DNA of 64,000 bases from an uncultured Mycoplasmatota bacterium (lineage in GTDB: Bacteria > Bacillota_I > Bacilli_A > RF39 > UBA660), in contig CAMYVW010000001.1 of the NCBI GenBank assembly GCA_947302655.1, positions 248,001 through 312,000 of the forward strand, written 5' to 3'. The position numbers were made by a program, and so were the translations under genes. The notes under the pieces are model-generated. The model was given only the letters and a program-made list of their open reading frames with translations. It did not search any database and was not told the DNA's origin. Positions 9,004 to 18,400 of the stretch are shown piece by piece (within the stretch, counting starts at the first letter, position 1; each line of letters begins with the position of its first letter).

Positions 9004-11046
9004 ATGTTAAAGAAAAGGAACAAAAAGGGATTTACTTTAGTAGAACTTCTAGCTGTTATAGTGATTTTAGCTGTAGTTATATTAATAGCAGTTACAGCAG
9101 TAATACCAAGAATGAATAATGCTAAGAAAAAAGCCTTGGTAGATGAAGCTTTAATGTATTTAAAAGCTGCTAAAGAATCCATAGTTTTTGATGCTGATCA
9201 ATCCCCGTCATGTATAAATGTATCTAACCTAAACGAAAAGTATATTAAAAAATCAAGTGATTCATATACTGGTGTCGTTAAAAACGAATATATTAACGGA
9301 GAATTATCACAAACTATAAATTTAACTAATGGTAGTTTGTATATCGTTGGTACAGATAATTTAACATCAACTGATGTTAAATCAAATATGCCAAAAGGAT
9401 TTGCAACATCATGTGCAGATTATAATCCAATTCTTGCTGAAAATGCTGATACCAATAACATAGCTTATAAACTTTTAATGAGTGAAGGTGGATCCACTCT
9501 TGATGCTAATTTAAATGTAATAAGTCAAAGAACGGCTACAGTTGATTTTAATAACGTTGAAACTAACGCATCAAAATCTGGTTTATATAAAGCCGAAGAT
9601 GATGATGGTGCGTCATTTTACTATAGAGGTGTAGTAAATAATAACTGGTTAGAGTTCGGGGGCTTCTACTGGAGAATAATTAGAATAAATGGTGATGGCT
9701 CTATCAGGATGATTTATTCTGGATTAAAAAGCTCTTCTCATACAGGCGATGAAGCAACAATAAAAAACACTTCTAATACGTATGCATCAGCATTTAAAAT
9801 ATATGATTATTTTTATGTTCAAACCGATGATGTAAGTGGACTTACAAATGATAAGGTTCAAACCCAATATTATAATGGTCGATTTTCTCATGCATATGGT
9901 GGATATATGTTCTATCCTGACTTTACTTTGATGACGTATGATTCATCAACACCTAGTAATAGTCGAAAACTTAATTATTTTTCAGCATATGGAAATATAA
10001 CATCAACTAAAAATGATTACTATTTTTTTAAAAATTTTGACCTTAATACCAACTGCAAAGCTACTGATCCACTAACTGGTGAGGGAGCCTGTACATTAGT
10101 TTGCCGCTCACTTGGTGATGATTGTATTGCAAGTAACTATTATACTCTTGCAACTACCGAAGGCAATTACTCTACGACGGCACCAGGGGTTTATACTGGC
10201 ACATCTTCAAGCAATCCAAATAGATATATTTTTACAAGCCCATATAAATATACTTGTTGGGGTAATTCAACTCCTGTTTTAAAAAATAATAGTGATGGCA
10301 CAACAAGTGTTTATATTTCGTGCCCATTAGTATCTGAAATAATTGGCACTATGGAAAATAAACAAAATCAGGCAGTTGTTAGATATCACGGCTTATTTTC
10401 TAGAGATATTAATTCTGCAACAACTAATGCAGTTGATAGTGATATTAAAAAACAAGTTGATATCTGGTATCAGAATAATATTTATAGTAAAAAAGATAAT
10501 GGTAATATTAATTACTTAGAAGAATATATAACTGATGGAATATTTTGTAATGATAGAACTTCACTTACAAATAATTATCCTTTTAATACATCTGGTGGAG
10601 CTTATGCATTTGGTTCTTATAGTAGAAATTATGTTTCAAAAGAGCCATCACTTAAGTGCCCAAATATAAAACGTGATGGGTTTACTTTATCGAGTTTAAG
10701 TGAAAACATTGTTTCATCTTCTAATAAAGGAAATATGGCACTAAAATATCCTGTTGGTTTAATAACAATGGATGAAATTGCTTTTGCAGGTGGAAAATAT
10801 AATGTGAATAATGAATCATATTATTTATACACTGGTAAAACTTATTTAACAATGACTCCACTATATTTATCTTCCGGAAATACATATACATATGTAGCAG
10901 GAGTTTATGATTCTGGTCAGATTAGTAATTCGATAATAACTAGTAATTATGGTGTACGTCCAGTAATAAATTTAAAATCAAGTGTATTATATGACTCAGG
11001 TTCTGGAACAGAAGCTGATCCATATAAAGTAAAACTAGCATCATAA
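9004..11046 (+). CDS. Large prepilin-like protein, array copy 6 (family B)
   Basis: ORF 8983..11046; MLKKRNKKGFTLVELLAV start after AAAGGG; WRIIRINGDGSIRMIYSG; conserved C-terminus. Confidence 0.87.
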   Translation: MLKKRNKKGFTLVELLAVIVILAVVILIAVTAVIPRMNNAKKKALVDEALMYLKAAKESIVFDADQSPSCINVSNLNEKYIKKSSDSYTGVVKNEYINGELSQTINLTNGSLYIVGTDNLTSTDVKSNMPKGFATSCADYNPILAENADTNNIAYKLLMSEGGSTLDANLNVISQRTATVDFNNVETNASKSGLYKAEDDDGASFYYRGVVNNNWLEFGGFYWRIIRINGDGSIRMIYSGLKSSSHTGDEATIKNTSNTYASAFKIYDYFYVQTDDVSGLTNDKVQTQYYNGRFSHAYGGYMFYPDFTLMTYDSSTPSNSRKLNYFSAYGNITSTKNDYYFFKNFDLNTNCKATDPLTGEGACTLVCRSLGDDCIASNYYTLATTEGNYSTTAPGVYTGTSSSNPNRYIFTSPYKYTCWGNSTPVLKNNSDGTTSVYISCPLVSEIIGTMENKQNQAVVRYHGLFSRDINSATTNAVDSDIKKQVDIWYQNNIYSKKDNGNINYLEEYITDGIFCNDRTSLTNNYPFNTSGGAYAFGSYSRNYVSKEPSLKCPNIKRDGFTLSSLSENIVSSSNKGNMALKYPVGLITMDEIAFAGGKYNVNNESYYLYTGKTYLTMTPLYLSSGNTYTYVAGVYDSGQISNSIITSNYGVRPVINLKSSVLYDSGSGTEADPYKVKLAS

Positions 11047-11071
11047 AGAAAGCGATTAGCTTTCTTTTTTT
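11045..11071 (+). terminator. Terminator after array copy 6
   Basis: AGAAAGC-gatta-GCTTTCTTTTTTT. Confidence 0.7.
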
Positions 11072-11074
11072 ATT

Positions 11075-11125
11075 GTCAATGAAAGCCTTGCTTTCGTTGA
11101 CTAAACTCATATTTAAAGGTATACT
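11075..11125 (+). promoter_or_regulatory. Family-B promoter cassette 3
   Basis: Palindrome 11075-11101; TTGACT 11097-11102, 17-nt spacer, TATACT 11120-11125. Confidence 0.75.
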
Positions 11126-11165
11126 TTAAATATAATAGGTTAGTATGTATAAAGGGTGCATTAAT

Positions 11166-13196
11166 ATGTTAAAGAAAAGGAACAAAAAGGGATTTACTTT
11201 AGTAGAACTTCTAGCTGTTATAGTGATTTTAGCTGTAGTTATATTAATAGCAGTTACAGCAGTAATACCAAGAATGAATAATGCTAAGAAAAAAGCCTTG
11301 GTAGATGAAGCTTTAATGTATTTAAAAGCTGCTAAAGAATCAATAGTGTTCGATGGTGATCAATCACCATCATGTATAAATGTATCTAACCTAAACGAAA
11401 AATATATAAAAAAATCAAGTGATTCATATACTGGTGTCGTTAAAAACGAATATATTAATGGAGAATTATCACAAACTATAAATCTAACAAACGGAAATTT
11501 ATATATTGTTGGTACAGATAATTTAACATCAAGTGATGTTAAATCAACTATACCTAAAGGCTTTGCAGCATCTTGTGGTGACTATAATCCTATTTTGGCT
11601 GAAAATGCAGATACTAACACACTTTCTTATAAACTTTTAATGAGTGAAGGCGCATCCACTATTGATGCTAATTTAAATACAATAAATCAAAGGACTTCAA
11701 CAGTTGATTTTACAGTTGCAGAAGATAATCAATCAAAATCTGGTTTATATAAAGCCGAAGATGATGATGGTGCATCATTTTACTATAGAGGTATAGTAAA
11801 TAATAACTGGGTAGAGTTTGGAGGCTTTTATTGGAGAGTAGTTAGAATAAATGGAAACGGATCAATTCGTTTAATATATTCTGGATTAAAAAACTCAACT
11901 CATACAGGAAATGATGCTGTTATATTAACAAGTAATAATACTTATTTAACACCATATGGTGATACCTCTTCACATACAACCGAAACTAAAGACATATCAG
12001 GTTTAACAAATACAAATATAACTACAACATATTCAAATGGTAGATTTGGTAATACTTATGTCGGATATATGTATAACCCAACTAAAGTGTTATCAACTTA
12101 TCCTAATAAAGAAGTAAGTAGTAGTTCCACTAATAATTTAAATAACTTTATAGGTTTTAAATTGATTAACAATAATAAACAGTATTATTTCTTCAAAGAT
12201 TTTGATGTAAACACTAATTGTAAGCTTGGAAGTAATCAAGATGAATCAGGAACATGCACCCTTGTTTGTCGTGAGCTTGGTGTTGATTGTATTCAAAGTA
12301 ACTATAATACAATGGCAACAACTCAAGGTAATTATTCAACAACAGCTGATGGAGTAACAACTAATCCAATCAATTATGTATTTACTGGAGACTTTAAATA
12401 TACATGTTGGGATTTTAGCACAGAAGTTACAAAAGCAAATAGTGATGGAACAACAAGTGTTTATATGTCATGTCCACTTGTTTCTGAAATAGTTGGTACC
12501 GTAAAAGATAATGCAACAACATCAAAGATAAAATTCCATGGATTATTCTCAGCTAGTCATGAATCATCTATAGAAAATGTTAGAGACAGTAATGCTAAAA
12601 AAGAAGTTGATTTATGGTATCAAAATAATATTCTTAATAAAAATGATGGAAAACAAACTCCAAGTAGTCTTGAACAATATCTATCTGATGAAATATTCTG
12701 TAATGATAGATCACCATTTTCAACTGTATTTCCAATAAATAATACAAGTTCATATGTATATTATCCATATAGAAGAGTATCAAATATATATGCACCAACA
12801 CTTAAATGTAGTAATCTATCAAATGATGGATTTACTTTAAGTGCTAATTCTCAAAGTATTGTAAGTAGCAGTAATAAAGGAAATAATTTATTAAAATATC
12901 CAGTTGGACTTATTACTGTAGATGAATTATCGTATGCTGGAGCAGTTAATAATCTTCAAAATCCAAATATGTATCTTAATGTTAATAAAACGTATTGGAC
13001 TATGTCTCCATTCCATTTTTATTTTAATGGAGTAGCATATGTATCATTTATGTTTAATACAGGTTCAATGGCATATGGTTCAAATACAACTGGTGGTTAT
13101 TCTATTAGACCAGTAATAAATTTAAAAGCAAGCGTCTTATATGATTCAGGTTCTGGAACAGAAGCTGATCCATATAAAGTAAAACTATCATTATAA
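11166..13196 (+). CDS. Large prepilin-like protein, array copy 7 (family B)
   Basis: ORF 11145..13196; same N- and C-termini, WRVVRINGNGSIRLIYSG. Confidence 0.87.
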   Translation: MLKKRNKKGFTLVELLAVIVILAVVILIAVTAVIPRMNNAKKKALVDEALMYLKAAKESIVFDGDQSPSCINVSNLNEKYIKKSSDSYTGVVKNEYINGELSQTINLTNGNLYIVGTDNLTSSDVKSTIPKGFAASCGDYNPILAENADTNTLSYKLLMSEGASTIDANLNTINQRTSTVDFTVAEDNQSKSGLYKAEDDDGASFYYRGIVNNNWVEFGGFYWRVVRINGNGSIRLIYSGLKNSTHTGNDAVILTSNNTYLTPYGDTSSHTTETKDISGLTNTNITTTYSNGRFGNTYVGYMYNPTKVLSTYPNKEVSSSSTNNLNNFIGFKLINNNKQYYFFKDFDVNTNCKLGSNQDESGTCTLVCRELGVDCIQSNYNTMATTQGNYSTTADGVTTNPINYVFTGDFKYTCWDFSTEVTKANSDGTTSVYMSCPLVSEIVGTVKDNATTSKIKFHGLFSASHESSIENVRDSNAKKEVDLWYQNNILNKNDGKQTPSSLEQYLSDEIFCNDRSPFSTVFPINNTSSYVYYPYRRVSNIYAPTLKCSNLSNDGFTLSANSQSIVSSSNKGNNLLKYPVGLITVDELSYAGAVNNLQNPNMYLNVNKTYWTMSPFHFYFNGVAYVSFMFNTGSMAYGSNTTGGYSIRPVINLKASVLYDSGSGTEADPYKVKLSL

Positions 13197-13221
13197 AGAA
13201 AGCGATTAGCTTTCTTTTTTT
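13195..13221 (+). terminator. Terminator after array copy 7
   Basis: AGAAAGC-gatta-GCTTTCTTTTTTT. Confidence 0.7.
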
Positions 13222-13224
13222 ATT

Positions 13225-13275
13225 GTCAATGAAAGCCTTGCTTTCGTTGACTAAACTCATATTTAAAGGTATACT
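13225..13275 (+). promoter_or_regulatory. Family-B promoter cassette 4
   Basis: Palindrome 13225-13251; TTGACT 13247-13252, 17-nt spacer, TATACT 13270-13275. Confidence 0.75.
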
Positions 13276-13315
13276 TTAAATATAATAGGTTAGTATGTAT
13301 AAAGGGTGCATTAAT

Positions 13316-15337
13316 ATGTTAAAGAAAAGGAAGAAAAAGGGCTTTACTTTAGTTGAACTTTTAGCAGTTATCGTAATTTTGGCTGTAGTTATATTGATAG
13401 CTGTAACAGCAGTAATTCCAAGAATGAATAACGCAAAGAAAAAAGCTTTATTAGATGAAGCTTTAATGTATTTAAAAGCAGCTAAAGAATCCATAGTTTT
13501 TGATGGTGATCAATCACCATCATGTATAAACGTATCTAACCTAAATGAAAATTATATTAAAAAATCAAGTGATTCATATACTGGCGTTGTTAAAAATGAA
13601 TATGTTAATGGAGAATTATCACAAACTATAAATTTAACCAATGGTAGTTTATATATTGTTGGTACAGATAATTTAACATCAAGTGATGTTAAATCAACTA
13701 TGCCAAAAGGATTTGCGGCTTCTTGTGGTGATTATAATCCTATTTTAGCTGAAAATGCTGATACAAACACTTTGGCTTATAAACTGCTTATGAGTGAAGG
13801 CGGATCAACTATTGAAGCCAATCTAGAAACTATTAATACAAGAACACAGGGTGTAAATTTTAGTGCAACTGAAGCAAATGCAGGAAATTCAGGTTTGTAT
13901 AAATCTGAAGATGATGACGGTGCATCATTTTTCTACCGTGGTAATGTTAGTAACAACTGGGTAGAATTTGCAGGATTCTACTGGAGAGTAATAAGAATCA
14001 ATGGAGATGGTTCAGTTCGTATGATTTATACTGGACTTAAAAATTCAAACCATACAGGTGCTAATGCAGCAATAAAAACAAGCCCATTTGGTGATGCAAC
14101 AAGCTACACAGTTCAAACACCTGATATAAGTGGACTTACTAGTACGAACAAGACAACAACATACACTAACGGAAGATTTACAAATAGTAATGTTGGTTAT
14201 ATGTATAATCCAGCTAAAATATTATCAGATTATCCAAAATATGAATTAAGCACATCTAAAAACTTATCTCAATTTCCAACATTTACTAACATTGATAACT
14301 CAAAACAATATTATATATTTAAAAATTTTGATTTTGAAAATGACTGCTTTATAGGTAATGGAAATGACGAAGAAGGAGCTTGTACTTTAAAATGTCGTTC
14401 TCTTGGTGATGATTGTATACTTACAAACTGGAACACTCACGCTACTACTGAAGGAAATTATTCAACAACAGCTGCTGGAATTTATCCTACAACAAACCCA
14501 ACACAATATGTATATACAAATGAATATAAATATTCATGCTGGTTAAATGCTACACCTGTAACAGTAAATAATAGTGACGGTACAACAAGTGTTTACATCT
14601 CATGCCCTGTAGTAACAAAAATAATAGGTACTGTTAAAAATCAAACGCAACAAGCAAAAGTTATTTATTATGGTGTTTTCTCACCAGATGAAGCATCAGC
14701 TAACATGAACAATAAAGATAGTAGAATGAAAATAGAACTAGAGAATTGGTACGAATCAAACATATATAATCATACAGACTCATCTTCAAAAAATTTGGAA
14801 GAGTATATAGCAGACGAGATCTTCTGTAATGACAGGACTGCAACAAGAGCTAACCAAGAGTTCCCACTTACAAGACAAAATGCATACTACTTTGATACTA
14901 ACACAAGAGTAAGTCAAACTAATAAAACACCAACTTTAAAATGCCTTAATAAATCACGAGATGCTTTCGCATTAAGCGGTGCATCATCAAGCTTAGTTAA
15001 TCCAAAAAGCTCGGGTAATAATCTGCTTAAATATCCTATAGGATTAATAAGTGTTGATGAAGTAAATATGGCTGGTGCAATGAATGGCTCATCTAATACT
15101 AATACAAGTTTCTACTTACATACTGGATCAAATTTTTGGACTATGTCACCATACCTATTTAACGCTAGTAATGCTTATGCTTATTTATGGTATGTTAGTT
15201 CACAAGGTATTTTATCTGCCTACCACACAACTAGTAATTATGGTGTAAGACCTGTTATAAATTTAAAAGCAAGTGTATTATATGATTCAGGTTCAGGAAC
15301 AGAAGCTGATCCATACACTGTTAAATTAAGTACTTAA
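13316..15337 (+). CDS. Large prepilin-like protein, array copy 8 (family B)
   Basis: ORF 13295..15337; same N- and C-termini, WRVIRINGDGSVRMIYTG. Confidence 0.87.
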   Translation: MLKKRKKKGFTLVELLAVIVILAVVILIAVTAVIPRMNNAKKKALLDEALMYLKAAKESIVFDGDQSPSCINVSNLNENYIKKSSDSYTGVVKNEYVNGELSQTINLTNGSLYIVGTDNLTSSDVKSTMPKGFAASCGDYNPILAENADTNTLAYKLLMSEGGSTIEANLETINTRTQGVNFSATEANAGNSGLYKSEDDDGASFFYRGNVSNNWVEFAGFYWRVIRINGDGSVRMIYTGLKNSNHTGANAAIKTSPFGDATSYTVQTPDISGLTSTNKTTTYTNGRFTNSNVGYMYNPAKILSDYPKYELSTSKNLSQFPTFTNIDNSKQYYIFKNFDFENDCFIGNGNDEEGACTLKCRSLGDDCILTNWNTHATTEGNYSTTAAGIYPTTNPTQYVYTNEYKYSCWLNATPVTVNNSDGTTSVYISCPVVTKIIGTVKNQTQQAKVIYYGVFSPDEASANMNNKDSRMKIELENWYESNIYNHTDSSSKNLEEYIADEIFCNDRTATRANQEFPLTRQNAYYFDTNTRVSQTNKTPTLKCLNKSRDAFALSGASSSLVNPKSSGNNLLKYPIGLISVDEVNMAGAMNGSSNTNTSFYLHTGSNFWTMSPYLFNASNAYAYLWYVSSQGILSAYHTTSNYGVRPVINLKASVLYDSGSGTEADPYTVKLST

Positions 15338-15339
15338 TT

Positions 15340-15372
15340 AAAATCAAATGCTTAACCGCATTTGATTTTTTA
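15340..15372 (+). terminator. Terminator closing the prepilin array
   Basis: AAAATCAAATGC-ttaacc-GCATTTGATTTTTT. Confidence 0.8.
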
Positions 15373-15437
15373 TTATCATTTTATATATTATTTATGATAT
15401 AATAAATCTAGTTTTAAAATGTAGGAGGGTTTAACAA

Positions 15438-18400
15438 ATGAATGATGCAGTATCTCGTTTTTTCAAAAGTATTAACTATAGTCCTACAGTTTTAGAAGAC
15501 TTTAACAGTGTAGAAATAGAAAAGGTTGTTTTAAATAAAAAAAGTGAATCTTTTAATGTTTATTTAAAATTAAAGAATCTAATTAATCCAAAAGATATTA
15601 AAAAACTTTTGTCATGTGCATCAAAAGGAATTAAAGGTGAAAAAAAATGTGTTTTACATTTTAATTATGAAGGAATAACTGATGAAGATATAAATAATTA
15701 TATAACAAATATAATTAATGATCTTGCATTAAAAAGGCCATCATTAATTAGTTTAACGAACACTAATATTGAAAAAGATGGTGAAATAATAATTGTTGAA
15801 GTATCAAGTAAAATAGAAGAAACAGAAATAAATAAAGAAGCAAAAAAAATAACTAATGAACTTATTAGTTTTGGCCTTCCTGAATTAATAATTACAACCA
15901 AGCTTAATGAAAATAAAAGAGAAGAAATAATTGAAGAAATTAATAAAAGTAAGGAAGAAGTAAAACTAAAAGAAGTTAGTGCCCCAGAATCAGACATAAT
16001 ATATGGAAAACATGTAGATGGTGAAGTATCTGAACTTGGCCAGATTATAACTGAAGCTAAAAAGGTTATTATCGAAGCATATGTATTTGGAACTGATTTT
16101 GTAGAAAGACAAGGAAAAAAAGGCCCAATTTATATTATGAATATCAAGATTAGCGATAAAACTAATAGTATTATGGCTAAGCTTTTAAGATTTGATGAAG
16201 AAGAATATAAGTTTATTTCTAAAAGCATTAAAGAAGGTTCATGGTATAGATTTTATGGCGATATTGAAGAAGATACTTATTTAAAAGATATTGTTTTAAA
16301 TATTAAAGGTATTGAAAAAATAAAAAGTAAGGATGAATCTAGAGTAGATAATGCACCTATTAAAAGAGTAGAACTACATGCTCATACAATGATGAGCCAA
16401 ATGGATGGACTAACTAAAGTTGACTTAGGTAAACATACATGTGAACTAGTCTCTAGATGTATTGATATGGGTTATAAAGGTGTTGCAATAACTGACCATA
16501 ATGGTTGCCAAGCATTTCCTATTGCTTACCAAATAATAAGTGGTTACAACAAAAAACAAGAAGACCCATCTAAGAAGTTTAAAGGTTTATACGGAACAGA
16601 GTTAACACTTGTTGATGATACAACATCTATTGTTAAAGATGCAACAGATGAAAGATTAGAAGGAAATACTTTTGTCGTATTTGATACAGAAACTACTGGT
16701 TTTAATGCAGCTGGTGGAGACCAGATGATTGAAATCGGTGCTGTAAAGATTAAAGATGGGGAAATAATTGACCGTTTTGATAAATTCATTAATCCTGGTC
16801 GTCATATACCTGACAATATTACAGCATTAACTGAAATTACTGATGAAATGGTTAAAGATGCCAAAACTGAAGCAGAGGTTACTAAGGAATTTTTAGATTG
16901 GGCTGGTTCATGCCCTATGGTAGCTCATAACGCCAAGTTTGATATATCCTTTGTCCAAATGGCAATGAATAAATATGATTTAGGTCCATTTAATAATACA
17001 GTAATTGATACTTTGGAGTTATCAAGACAATTAGATCAAGGCTTTGCAAGGCATAGTTTGTCAGCTCTTGTTAAAAGATATAATGTCCCATTTGATGAAG
17101 ATGCTCACCACAGAGCAGATTACGATGCAGAGGGTACAGCTTTAGTATTTGATAAAATGCTAAAAAAACTAGTTCAACAAAATATTGAAATTATTTCTGA
17201 GATTGATACAAACCTTGTTCCTAAAGAAGAAATACATAAATTTGGTAGAACCTTTCATTTTAATGCTATTGCATTAAATAGAACAGGTCTTAAAAATTTA
17301 TTTAAAATAATATCTCTTGCTAATACTAAGTACTTTTATAAAACACCAAGAATACCAAGAAGTGTTTTAAATGAACTTAGGGATGGTCTTATTATTGGTT
17401 CTGGGTGCTATGAATCTGAAGTTTTTATTGAAGCAAGAAGTAAAGATTCATCTGATTTAGCAAATATAATTAAGTTTTATGATTATGTTGAAGTGCAACC
17501 ACCAGAAGTATATTCACATTTAATTCAAACAAGTGATTTTAAAGATCAATACGAACTTGAAAATCACATCAGAAAAATAATTGATGAAACAAAGAAAAAT
17601 GGAAAACTAATTGTAGCTACTGGTGATGTTCATCACTTTGATAGAGAAGATAAAATATATCGTGAAATAATTGTTAATCAAAAAGTTCCAGGTGGTGGAA
17701 GACATCCTCTTGCTAAAAAAGAAATTACAAGTATTCCATCACAACACTTTAGAACAACTGAAGAAATGCTTAGTGATTTTGCATTTCTAAATAATGATGC
17801 TTTAATAAATGAAATTGTTATTGAAAACCCTAATAAAGTTTTAGATATGGTTCAAGAAATTGAAGTTATTATCGAAACTCATGGTGTTCCTTTTTCACCA
17901 AGAGTTCGAAGTGATGATGGAGAAAGTTATCTTGATTGTAAAAGAGTAGTTACTGATTTAGTATATGATAAAGCATCAAGTATGTATGGAAGCCCGCTTC
18001 CATACAATATTGAAGAGAGAATTGCTAAAGAGTTATATGGTGATATTGTATATAATTGCTGGCATGAAAAACTTGATAAAATGTATCCTGATAAGTCAAA
18101 TGATGAACTAGAAGCTTTAACATTTGAAAATTTACATAATACTATTTTTGAAGGCTTTGATGAAGTACATAAATTAGTTGAAGAATATGTTATTAATCAT
18201 TGGTTAACTGAAGATGGCGAGCAAACTCATGAAGCTGTTGAAAAGAAGATTAAAAAGAGTCTAGGTGGTATTATTGGTGGAGGATTTGACCCAATATATC
18301 TTATTGCTCAAAGACTTGTTAAACACTCAAATGATGATGGATATATCGTTGGATCTCGTGGCTCAGTTGGTTCATCATTTGTAGCAACTTTAATGGGAAT

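Noticed and set aside
6732-13320. Regularly repeated ~130-bp intergenic blocks considered as a CRISPR array or mobile repeats
   Set aside because: Spaced ~2.1 kb apart by full ORFs, each containing terminator, palindrome, promoter and RBS; they are duplicated gene-flanking sequences.
2382-15337. Diversity-generating retroelement as the source of pilin variation
   Set aside because: No reverse transcriptase, template repeat or adenine-biased variable repeat seen in the window; variation is spread through the bodies.
2382-15337. Site-specific inversion (shufflon-like) of pilin cassettes
   Set aside because: All eight genes are in the same orientation with their own starts; no recombinase gene or inverted crossover sites found in the window.
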